NCBI GenBank assembly: GCA_905235165.1
Contig: CAJOKK010000009.1
Span: 1 to 28,719 of the forward strand
Direction of reading: 5' to 3'
DNA from: an uncultured Atopobiaceae bacterium
GTDB lineage: Bacteria > Actinomycetota > Coriobacteriia > Coriobacteriales > Atopobiaceae
Length of the DNA: 28,719 nt
Part shown: positions 21,488 to 28,719 of the stretch, in pieces
Layout: every line of letters starts with the position of its first letter
Numbering within the stretch: the first letter of the stretch is position 1
Notes under the pieces: model-generated
Told to the model about the DNA's origin: nothing
Seen by the model: the letters and a program-made list of their open reading frames with translations, nothing else
The model's database searches: none
Translations under genes and position numbers: made by a program

Positions 21488-23578
21488 CTACACGTAGTAG
21501 AGGATCGAGTTGTAGGTCGGGACAGGCCACCAGTCCTCGCCTACGAGCGGCTCGAGGGAGTCGACGGCCGAACGCAGGGCGTCCATCGCGGGAATGACCT
21601 CGTCGCGGTAGTAGTTGTCCTGGTCGGTGGGGTCGGTGATCTCGCGCGCGGTGGAGTTGCGGTCATCGAGGTCGGCGGTCAGCTTCCAGACGGCGTCGAT
21701 GCCGTTCGTCAGCGTGGTGATGAGCGACTTCTCGGTCTCGCTCACCACGCCGAGCTCGGCCTTGGCGGCAACGGCCGTGGCAAGGTCGCCCGTGTAGGCG
21801 GAGATGGCCGGGATGTAGAGGCGGCGAGCCATGTCGACCATGCAGTTGGCCTCGATGTTGAGCAGCTTGGCGTACTGCTCAGCCTTGGAGACGTAGCGGG
21901 CGTGCAGCTCGGCCTCGGTGAGGACGCCGTACTTCTCGAAGAGCTTCACGTTCTCGGGGTCGATGAGCGCGGGCAGCGCATCGGGCGTGCTCTTGAGGTT
22001 GGGCAGGCCACGGCGCTCGGCCTCGACCTCCCAATCGTCTGAGTAGCCGTTGCCGTTGAAGAGCACGCGATGGTGATCGCGGAAGGTGTGGCGCGCCCAG
22101 CGCATGGCCACGATACGGAAGTCCTCGTCGGGGTGGTTCTCGACATAGGTCACGAAGCGATCGCACTGCTCGGCAACGGCGAGGTTGAGAATGACGTTGG
22201 GGTCGCCAAGGTTCTGGCGGCTGCCCGGCATGCGGAACTCGAACTTGTTGCCCGTGAAGGCGAAGGGGCTCGTGCGGTTGCGGTCGGTGTTGTCGCGGAT
22301 GATCTCGGGCAGGGCCGGAACGCCGAGGTCCATGAGCGTGACCTCCTGCGCCTCGGCGTGCTCCTTACGGATGAGCGCCTCGACGACGGGGGAGAGGTTG
22401 TCGCCCAGGAAGATGGAGATGATTGCGGGAGGAGCCTCGTTGGCGCCCAGACGGTGGTCGTTGCCGGCAGAGGCGACCGACATGCGCAACAGGTCGGCGT
22501 GCTCGTCGACGGCGGAGACCAGTGCGGCGAGGAAGACGATGAAGCGCAGGTTGTGCTCGGGGTCGGGACCCGGCTCGAGCAGGTTCTTGCCGTCAGCCGA
22601 GATGGACCAGTTGTTGTGCTTGCCGGAGCCGTTCACATACTCGAAGGGCTTCTCGTGCTGCAGGCAGACCAGGCCGTGGTGCGAGGCGAGCAGCTTCATC
22701 TTCTCCATGGTGAGGAGGTTGTCATCGATGGCGAGCGAGCCGGTCTCGAAGACGGGGGCGAGCTCGTGCTGGCAGGGGGCGACCTCGTTGTGCTTGGTCT
22801 TGGCCGGGATGCCAAGCTTCCAGAGCTCGTCGTCGAGCTCCTTCATGAACTCGTTCACCGTCGGGCGGATGGCGCCGAAGTAGTGCTCGTCAAGCTCCTG
22901 GCCCTTGGCCGGCGCGGCGCCGAAGAGGGTGCGGCCACACAGGATGAGGTCGGGACGGGCCTCGTAGTCAGACTCCTTGATGAGGAAGTACTCCTGCTCC
23001 GGTCCGATGGTGGTCACGACGCGACGCGGCTCCTGTCCGAAGAGCTTGAGCACGCGCTTGGCCTGACGCTCGAGGGCAACCTCACTGCGCAGCAGCGGGG
23101 TCTTCTTGTCGAGGGCCTCGCCGGTATAGGAGATGAAGGCCGTCGGGATGCACAGGACCTCGTCCTTGATGAAGGCGGGGCTGGTCGGATCCCAGACGGT
23201 GTAGCCACGGGCCTCGAAGGTGGCGCGCAGGCCGCCCGAGGGGAAGCTCGAGGCGTCGGGCTCGCCCTGGACGAGCTCCTTGCCGGAGAAGGCCATGAGC
23301 ACGGTGCCGTCACCCTTGGGCGTGAGGAAGCTGTCGTGCTTCTCGCTGGTGATGCCGGTCAGCGGCTGGAACCAGTGCGTGAAGTGGGTAGCGCCCTTCT
23401 CCAGAGCCCACTCCTTCATGGCGTGCGCGACTTCGTTTGCGATGTCGAGGTCAAGCGGCTCGCCGTCTTCGATGACGCGGCGGAGCTTCTTGTAGGTAGG
23501 CTTGGGCAGACGCTCCTGCATGTCTGCATCGTCGAAGAGGAGCTCACCCCACTCGGCACTCACTTTGTCTTTAGCCAT
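21488..23578 (-). CDS. glnN: Type III glutamine synthetase
   Basis: A 696-residue GSIII enzyme (ATP + glutamate + ammonia to glutamine), the size typical of the family and much longer than GSI. Family marks include GPEQEYFLI in the Mg/glutamate site, NGSGKHNNWS in the ATP/ammonia region, and NRTSPFAFTGNKFEFRMPGS near the C-terminal half. ATG 23578 has AGGAGA about 6 bp upstream. It is divergent from carAB and has its own terminator, so it is monocistronic. Its product is a substrate of CarA. No GlnB or GlnR gene is nearby. Some databases call such genes glnA. Confidence 0.95.
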   Translation of the reverse strand: MAKDKVSAEWGELLFDDADMQERLPKPTYKKLRRVIEDGEPLDLDIANEVAHAMKEWALEKGATHFTHWFQPLTGITSEKHDSFLTPKGDGTVLMAFSGKELVQGEPDASSFPSGGLRATFEARGYTVWDPTSPAFIKDEVLCIPTAFISYTGEALDKKTPLLRSEVALERQAKRVLKLFGQEPRRVVTTIGPEQEYFLIKESDYEARPDLILCGRTLFGAAPAKGQELDEHYFGAIRPTVNEFMKELDDELWKLGIPAKTKHNEVAPCQHELAPVFETGSLAIDDNLLTMEKMKLLASHHGLVCLQHEKPFEYVNGSGKHNNWSISADGKNLLEPGPDPEHNLRFIVFLAALVSAVDEHADLLRMSVASAGNDHRLGANEAPPAIISIFLGDNLSPVVEALIRKEHAEAQEVTLMDLGVPALPEIIRDNTDRNRTSPFAFTGNKFEFRMPGSRQNLGDPNVILNLAVAEQCDRFVTYVENHPDEDFRIVAMRWARHTFRDHHRVLFNGNGYSDDWEVEAERRGLPNLKSTPDALPALIDPENVKLFEKYGVLTEAELHARYVSKAEQYAKLLNIEANCMVDMARRLYIPAISAYTGDLATAVAAKAELGVVSETEKSLITTLTNGIDAVWKLTADLDDRNSTAREITDPTDQDNYYRDEVIPAMDALRSAVDSLEPLVGEDWWPVPTYNSILYYV

Positions 23579-24000
23579 TTCGTGTCTCCTATCTCGAATG
23601 ACTCAATCGACGTCTCTATACGTGTCGACAACTGAGGGTATGGTATAAAAGCCGTGTTTCCTCAGGGTGAAGAGAGCCCGAGTAAACCACCCTATTATGT
23701 TACGTTCACATTGCGCGCGTGTGGCACCCGCATTGCGCAACTTGACGCAATCGTGCACTCGCGGGCCTTTATCCGCCGCCTGCGGCGCAAAAGTGAGCCG
23801 CCTACAGTGCTTGCCGCTCGGTCGGCGTGGTGGCAAGGAAACCCAACGGTAGCATTGAGGCTGCAGAGCTGTTGCGTTGTCGTAATGTGACGGAAATCAT
23901 CGCATTCGTTTGCTGACCTGCAATGGCCTACAATTTTTGAGATTTATAGACCTGCCAATACGTGTGCAAAAAAAGGCATCACGAAAAGGGGGATAAGGGC
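23579..24000. promoter_or_regulatory. Divergent regulatory region glnN/carA
   Basis: 422 bp without a credible gene. A TACAAT -10-like box at 23929-23934 fits carA, though its -35 box is poor. CATTGCGC occurs twice (23709-23716 and 23731-23738), 22 bp apart, with a related TTGACGCAA at 23741-23749; the spacing of about two helical turns suggests a possible regulator site. A short GCCGC/GCGGC hairpin lies near 23774. No PyrR attenuator with a T-run is seen. The 78-codon open frame at 23654-23890 has no ribosome site or recognisable product. Confidence 0.4.
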
Positions 24001-25284
24001 ATGAACCTGCTCATTTCCGATTCAGCGCAGGCTCGGTGCTTGCTTGCGCTGGAGGACGGCACGACCTTCTTCGGTCGTTCGTGCGGGGCGGAAGGCGAAG
24101 CATTTGGTGAGATCGTCTTCAACACCTCGATGGTCGGTTACCAAGAGATCGTGACTGACCCGAGTTATGCCGGTCAGATTGTGACGCTCACCTATCCGCA
24201 GATTGGCAATTACGGTGTGAGCGAGGCTGCCATGCAGTCAAAGGGCACGGCGCTTTCGGCGCTCGTGGTGCGCGACATGTGCCACACCCCCTCAAACTGG
24301 ATGTCCGAAGGCTCGCTTCCCGACTTTTTGCGTGAGCGGGGCGTAGTGGCCATCGAGGGCGTCGACACGCGTGCGCTCACCCTTAAGATTCGTGGTGCCG
24401 GTGCCTTGCGAGCGGCCGTCTCGACGGTTGACCTTGATCCGGAGAGCCTAGTGGCGCGCGTTTGCGCAAGCCCGTCCATCAGCGAGCACAACTTCGTTCC
24501 CGATGTCAGTTGTCCCGAGAAGTTCGTGGTGCCGGCGCAGGGCGAGAAGAAGTGCAGCGTCGTGGCTTACGACTGCGGCATGAAGAGCGGCATCGTCGAT
24601 GGTCTGACCGCTCAGGGTTGCGAAGTCACCGTGGTTCCCTGGGACACCCCGGCAGAAGAGGCGTTGGCCCTGAATCCCGACGGCGTGTTCTTCTCCAATG
24701 GCCCCGGCGATCCCGAGCAGGTCAAGGAGACGGCATCTGCCGCCGAGGCCCTTCTCGGTAAGCTGCCCACCTTTGGCATCTGCCTGGGCAACCAGATGAC
24801 CGCCCTGGCCGCGGGTGCGAAGATCGAGAAGCTTCCCTTCGGCCATCACGGTGGTAACGAGCCGGTGCAGAACCTCCTCACCAGGAAGGTCGAGATCACG
24901 GCCCAGAACCACAACTACGGCCTGGTCTTCGATTCGATGGGGCCGATCGTTCCCGAGCTTTCCGGTGGCGAGAAGAACCACGTGCGTGACCTGCGCGAGT
25001 GGGCACGCAAGGGCATCGCCCCCGTTGTTCAGACCGAGCGCTACGGTCGCGTGCGCCTCACGCACGTCAACCTCAACGACGGTACTCCCGAGGGCATTCA
25101 GTTTCTCGACATCCCTACCTTCAGTGTCCAGTACCATCCCGAGGCCTGCCCTGGTCCGCACGACTCCGCCTACCTCTTCCGCGCTTTCGTGGCCCTCATG
25201 GAGCAGTGGCGCGACCGTGCCGAGGGCGCCGAGCTCTCGAGCGACTACCTGGCCATCGACGTTCGTGAGGGGAGGCGCTTCTAA
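24001..25284 (+). CDS. carA: Carbamoyl-phosphate synthase small (glutaminase) subunit
   Basis: A 427-residue subunit that hydrolyses glutamine and passes ammonia to CarB, for pyrimidine and arginine synthesis. The N-terminal domain has GEIVFNTSMVGYQEIVTDPS. The class I glutaminase triad is complete: Cys261 in FGICLGNQ, then His379 and Glu381 in QYHPEACPGPHDS. Most CarA proteins read CLGHQ, so the Asn here is a small variation. ATG 24001 has AAGGGGGATAAGG upstream; the frame opens at 23962 without a site. It overlaps carB by one base (TAATG). It is longer than E. coli CarA (382 residues), with a C-terminal extension of about 20 residues after the last glutaminase helix. Confidence 0.97.
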   Translation: MNLLISDSAQARCLLALEDGTTFFGRSCGAEGEAFGEIVFNTSMVGYQEIVTDPSYAGQIVTLTYPQIGNYGVSEAAMQSKGTALSALVVRDMCHTPSNWMSEGSLPDFLRERGVVAIEGVDTRALTLKIRGAGALRAAVSTVDLDPESLVARVCASPSISEHNFVPDVSCPEKFVVPAQGEKKCSVVAYDCGMKSGIVDGLTAQGCEVTVVPWDTPAEEALALNPDGVFFSNGPGDPEQVKETASAAEALLGKLPTFGICLGNQMTALAAGAKIEKLPFGHHGGNEPVQNLLTRKVEITAQNHNYGLVFDSMGPIVPELSGGEKNHVRDLREWARKGIAPVVQTERYGRVRLTHVNLNDGTPEGIQFLDIPTFSVQYHPEACPGPHDSAYLFRAFVALMEQWRDRAEGAELSSDYLAIDVREGRRF

Positions 25285-28200
25285 TGCCCAAGCGTCAGGA
25301 CATCAAGAAGATCCTGGTTATCGGCTCTGGCCCCATCGTCATCGGCCAGGCCTGCGAGTTTGACTATTCCGGCACCCAGGCGTGCCGCGTGCTGCGCCGC
25401 GAAGGCTACGAGGTGGTGCTGGTCAACTCGAACCCCGCCACCATCATGACCGACCCCGAGACGGCCGACCGCACCTACGTGGAACCCATCACCGTTGACG
25501 CCGTGAGCCGCGTCATCGAGCGCGAGCGCCCCGACGCGCTGCTGCCCAACATGGGTGGCCAGACCGCGCTCAACTGCGCGATGGCCCTTGGCGAGGCCGG
25601 CGTGCTCGACCGCTATGGGGTCGAGACCATCGGCTGCGACCTCGACTCCATCCGCTTGGGTGAGGACCGCGAGCTCTTTGCCGAGGCCATGGAGGACATC
25701 GGCCTCGAGTGCGCTGCGGCGGACGTGGCCCACGAGCTCGACCAGGCCCACGCCATCGCTGAGCGCCTTGGCTACCCCGTGGTCATCCGTCCGAGCTTCA
25801 CGCTTGGCGGTGCCGGCGGCGGCATTGCCTACGACAAGGACGACCTCGACCGCATCGTGGGCGAGGGCCTGTCCCTCTCGCCGGTGCATGAGGTGCTGGT
25901 CGAGCAGTCCATCGAGGGCTGGAAGGAAATCGAGATGGAGGTCATGCGCGATACCGCGGGCAACGGCATCGTGATTTGCTCCATCGAGAACCTTGACCCC
26001 ATGGGTGTCCACACGGGCGACTCCATCACGGTTGCCCCCGCACAGACCCTGACCGACAGCGAGCTCCAGCGCCTGCGCGACTACTCGCTGGCGATTCTCG
26101 AGCGCGTCGGCGTGGCCACGGGTGGCTCGAACGTGCAGTTCGCGGTGAATCCCAAGGACGGCCGCGTCATCGTCATCGAGATGAACCCGCGCGTCAGCCG
26201 AAGCTCGGCCCTGGCCTCGAAGGCCACGGGCTTCCCCATCGCCAAGGCCGCGGCCCTGCTCGCCGTGGGCTACACGCTCGACGAGATCGTGAACGACATC
26301 ACCCGCGTCACGCCCGCCTGCTTCGAACCTTCCATCGACTACTGCGTGGTCAAGGCTCCGCGCTTCGCCTTCGAGAAGTTCAAGGGCACGAGCGAGACGC
26401 TCACGACCCGCATGAAGAGCGTGGGCGAGGCCATGGGTATTGGTCGCTGCTTCGAGGAGGCCCTGCAGAAGGCCCTGCGCTCGCTTGAGCAGGGACACGC
26501 CGGACTGGGCGCCGACGGCCATGACGACTTTGACGAGGAGCGCTTTGACGAGCTCGTGGCCCGTCCTACGCCCGACCGCATCTTCTACGTGGCCGAGGCC
26601 CTGCGCCGCGGCTGGACGGTCGAACGCGTGCATGAGGTCACCTCCATCGACCCCTGGTATCTCAACCGCATTGCCGATATCGTTGCCGCTGAGCGCAGCA
26701 TCGCGCAGATCGGCCTGGCTGGTCTTGGCGCCGAGCGTATGCGCGCCGCCAAGCAGATGGGCTTCTCCGATGCGCAGATCGCCCACCTCGTGGGTTCCAA
26801 GGAGGAGGTCGTCCGCGCGGTGCGTATCGTGCTGGGCGTCATTCCGCAGGTCAAGACCGTTGATACCTGTGCTGGCGAGTTTGCCGCGCAGACGAGCTAT
26901 CACTACTTCACCTACGAGGACAGCGATGCCGACGAGCACGTTGAGGCGGAGCGTCCGCGCGTGGTCATTCTCTCCGCAGGTCCCAACCGCATTGGTCAGG
27001 GCATCGAGTTTGACTACTGCTGCGTGCATGCGGCCTACGCCCTTGCCGACAAGGGCTACGAGACCGTCATGGTGAACTGTAACCCCGAGACCGTCTCTAC
27101 TGACTACGACACCTCCGATCGCCTCTACTTCGAGCCGCTCACCTTCGAGGACGTCATGAACGTCGTTGCGGTCGAGCGCCCGGCCGGCGTCATCGTGACG
27201 CTCGGCGGCCAGACGCCCATCAAGCTCGCCCACCAGCTCGAGGAGGCGGGCGTGCCCATCATGGGAACCTCGCCCGACGCTATCGACCTCGCAGAAGACC
27301 GCGAGCGCTTCTCGCGCCTGCTCGACAGCCTCGAGATCGCTTATCCGCCCTCGAGCGTGGCCGGCACCGTCGAGGAGGCCCGCCGCGTGGCCACGCAGAT
27401 CGGATACCCGCTGCTCGTTCGTCCGAGCTACGTGCTCGGCGGCCGCGGCATGGCCATCGTCTACTCGGGCAAGGACCTCTCCGCCTACATGCAGGAGGCG
27501 GCACAGGTCACGCCCGATCACCCCGTCTACCTCGACGCCTTCCTGGAAGATGCCATCGAGCTGGACGTTGACGCGCTCTGCGACGGCAGCGAGGTCTACG
27601 TGGGCGCGGTCCTCGAGCATATCGAGGAGTGCGGCATCCACTCTGGCGACTCTGCCTGCTGCTACCCGCCCTTCTCGCTTTCCGACTCGATCGTCGCGCG
27701 CGTTCGCGAGATCACGCGCAAGCTCGCGCTCGCCTGCAACGTACACGGCCTGCTCAACGTGCAGTACGCCGTCAAGGACGAGCAGATCTTCGTCATCGAG
27801 CTCAACCCGCGTGCCAGCCGCACGGTGCCCTTCTCCTCGAAGGCCTCTAGCGTTCCTTTGGCCCGCATGGCCGCGCGCGTGATGGCAGGGGAGCGCATCG
27901 CCGACCTTGGCCTTCCGCCCGACGATCGCGACATCGAGCTCTTTGCCGTGAAGGAAGCCGTCATGCCCTGGTCTCGCTTCCCGGGCTCCGAGGTGCGCCT
28001 TGGCCCCGAGATGAAGTCCACGGGCGAGGTCATGGGCATTGCCGCCACCTTCCCGGAGGCTTACGGCAAGACCCGTCAGGCCATCGACTACGAGACTCCG
28101 TCTGAAGGTGCCGTCTTCCTCTCGGTGAGCGATCGCGACAAGCGCGCTATCGCTCCGGTTGCGCTCGAGCTCGTGAGCATGGGCTACAACATCATGGCGA

Positions 28201-28496
28201 CGCATGGCACCGCCAAGACCCTGCGTGCGGTGGGCATCGAGTGCGAGGAGCTGCTGCGCGTGAGCGAGGGCCATCCCAACGTGGTCGACGCGATGGCCGA
28301 GGGCCGCATCGCCTTCATCGTGAACACTCCTCATGGCGGTGCCTCGCGCGGAGACGGCTTCAAGCTCCGCAGCGCCGCGGTCGACTACGGCGTGAGCAGC
28401 GCCACGACCCTTTCTGGCGCCACTGCCCTCGTGCAGTCCCTCGCCGCCGAGCGTTCCGGCACCGAGCCTTCCGTCTACGCCCTGCAAGACCTGTAA
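25284..28496 (+). CDS. carB: Carbamoyl-phosphate synthase large subunit
   Basis: A 1070-residue synthetase with the usual tandem layout: two ATP-grasp halves (about residues 1-400 and 550-935), the oligomerisation domain between them, and a C-terminal MGS-like allosteric domain (about 936-1070). Marks are IGQACEFDYSGTQACR near the N-terminus, MGGQTALNCA, EMNPRVSRSSALASKATG for metal binding, and the paralogous blocks GPNRIGQGIEFDYCC and ELNPRASRTVPFSSK in the second half. ATG 25284 overlaps the carA stop, which suggests translational coupling. The carbamoyl phosphate goes to aspartate or ornithine carbamoyltransferase, neither of which is in the window. Confidence 0.98.
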   Translation: MPKRQDIKKILVIGSGPIVIGQACEFDYSGTQACRVLRREGYEVVLVNSNPATIMTDPETADRTYVEPITVDAVSRVIERERPDALLPNMGGQTALNCAMALGEAGVLDRYGVETIGCDLDSIRLGEDRELFAEAMEDIGLECAAADVAHELDQAHAIAERLGYPVVIRPSFTLGGAGGGIAYDKDDLDRIVGEGLSLSPVHEVLVEQSIEGWKEIEMEVMRDTAGNGIVICSIENLDPMGVHTGDSITVAPAQTLTDSELQRLRDYSLAILERVGVATGGSNVQFAVNPKDGRVIVIEMNPRVSRSSALASKATGFPIAKAAALLAVGYTLDEIVNDITRVTPACFEPSIDYCVVKAPRFAFEKFKGTSETLTTRMKSVGEAMGIGRCFEEALQKALRSLEQGHAGLGADGHDDFDEERFDELVARPTPDRIFYVAEALRRGWTVERVHEVTSIDPWYLNRIADIVAAERSIAQIGLAGLGAERMRAAKQMGFSDAQIAHLVGSKEEVVRAVRIVLGVIPQVKTVDTCAGEFAAQTSYHYFTYEDSDADEHVEAERPRVVILSAGPNRIGQGIEFDYCCVHAAYALADKGYETVMVNCNPETVSTDYDTSDRLYFEPLTFEDVMNVVAVERPAGVIVTLGGQTPIKLAHQLEEAGVPIMGTSPDAIDLAEDRERFSRLLDSLEIAYPPSSVAGTVEEARRVATQIGYPLLVRPSYVLGGRGMAIVYSGKDLSAYMQEAAQVTPDHPVYLDAFLEDAIELDVDALCDGSEVYVGAVLEHIEECGIHSGDSACCYPPFSLSDSIVARVREITRKLALACNVHGLLNVQYAVKDEQIFVIELNPRASRTVPFSSKASSVPLARMAARVMAGERIADLGLPPDDRDIELFAVKEAVMPWSRFPGSEVRLGPEMKSTGEVMGIAATFPEAYGKTRQAIDYETPSEGAVFLSVSDRDKRAIAPVALELVSMGYNIMATHGTAKTLRAVGIECEELLRVSEGHPNVVDAMAEGRIAFIVNTPHGGASRGDGFKLRSAAVDYGVSSATTLSGATALVQSLAAERSGTEPSVYALQDL

Positions 28497-28521
28497 GGCA
28501 AAGGCCGCTCAAGTAACAGCG

Positions 28522-28569
28522 AAGCCCCCGTTCTTCTCGGTATGCTTGCCGACAAGAACGGGGGCTTTT
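28522..28569 (+). terminator. Rho-independent terminator of carAB
   Basis: AAGCCCCCGTTCTT (28522-28535) pairs perfectly with AAGAACGGGGGCTT (28554-28567) around an 18-base loop and ends in TTTT. It lies 26 bp after the carB stop. Confidence 0.94.
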
Positions 28570-28650
28570 CGTGACTAAGGGGCCAGTGAGCCAGCCTCCG
28601 CAGGCCTTCCCGACCCACCCCGGCAACGGGCACGGGCGGCCGCAAGGGGC

Positions 28651-28719
28651 GGCGGGAGGCCTGCGCGAACATTCTGCGGCAGTGAGGAGCGCAGGCGCGG
28701 CGGGAGCGAGGACTTGTTT
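28651..28719. repeat. Second copy (left half, truncated by window end) of the palindromic element
   Basis: These 69 bp match 5108-5177 with about 66 of 70 positions identical (one deletion, three substitutions), including GCGCGAACATTCTGCGGC and GGAGCGAGGACTTGT. The outer arm of the first copy (5079-5107) is not conserved here, so the core, not the outer 26-bp arms, is the shared part. As at the first site, it lies just downstream of an operon end. Confidence 0.9.

Noticed and set aside
20942..21497. Open frames through the tandem arrays
   Set aside because: Their repeated peptides simply reflect the 52-bp repeats; no ribosome sites.
22070..23635. 521-codon open frame opposite the glutamine synthetase gene, and similar ones opposite the LTA-synthase-like gene (13134-14585)
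   Set aside because: Shadows of GC-biased real genes; no domain or start signal.
23654..23890. Small gene upstream of carA
   Set aside because: Its start has no ribosome site, the product is unlike any family I know, and it fills a region expected to be regulatory.
25281..28487. 1068-codon open frame opposite carB
   Set aside because: Caused by strong third-position GC bias in carB; the translation has no known domains, while carB on the plus strand is unmistakable.

Overview
The window looks like chromosomal DNA from an anaerobic, high-GC actinobacterium of the class Coriobacteriia (Olsenella/Collinsella/Atopobium relatives). This is inferred from several things together: a complete rnfCDGEAB operon, a type III glutamine synthetase, high GC with AAAGGAG-type ribosome binding sites, and an esterase-fold protein with a histone-H1-like Ala/Lys/Pro tail. 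No 16S or tRNA gene is present, so genus is not assignable from the sequence.

Layout. 1-1568 (minus): a truncated AzlC-type amino-acid exporter behind an ATP-grasp ligase. 1823-5074 (plus): a polar amino-acid ABC importer (lipoprotein, permease, ATPase) followed directly by a DapF-fold amino-acid racemase/epimerase. 5079-5291: a large intergenic palindrome; a second, partial copy of its core lies at the right edge (28651-28719). 5365-9960 (plus): free methionine-R-sulfoxide reductase, the esterase-fold/histone-tail protein, a monoacylglycerol-lipase-like hydrolase and a frameshifted glycerol kinase. 10047-10370: a small protein with an EF-hand-like loop. 10499-12436: a MarR regulator (minus) with a Gly-Pro-His tail and two identical palindromic operators, divergent from a CPBP-family membrane protease. 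12402-14555 (minus): an LTA-synthase-like membrane sulfatase-fold protein, overlapping the protease gene tail to tail. 14787-19930 (plus): rnfCDGEAB. 19927-20709 (minus): a spermidine-synthase-like protein. 20881-21354: two adjacent tandem arrays, both with an exact 52-bp period. 21488-23578 (minus): glutamine synthetase III. 24001-28496 (plus): carA-carB.

How the genes fit together. The Rnf complex couples reduced ferredoxin and NAD+ to an ion gradient, as expected for a fermenter. Glutamine synthetase and carbamoyl-phosphate synthase are divergently placed and share glutamine as product and substrate. The ABC importer plus racemase suggests uptake and stereochemical conversion of an amino acid. 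The ATP-grasp/AzlC pair suggests ligation of an amino acid or a small carboxylate, then export.

The parts least explained by known families are the twin 52-bp arrays, the 213-bp palindrome family, the esterase-fold protein that lacks its nucleophile and carries a DNA-binding-like tail, and the disrupted glpK.
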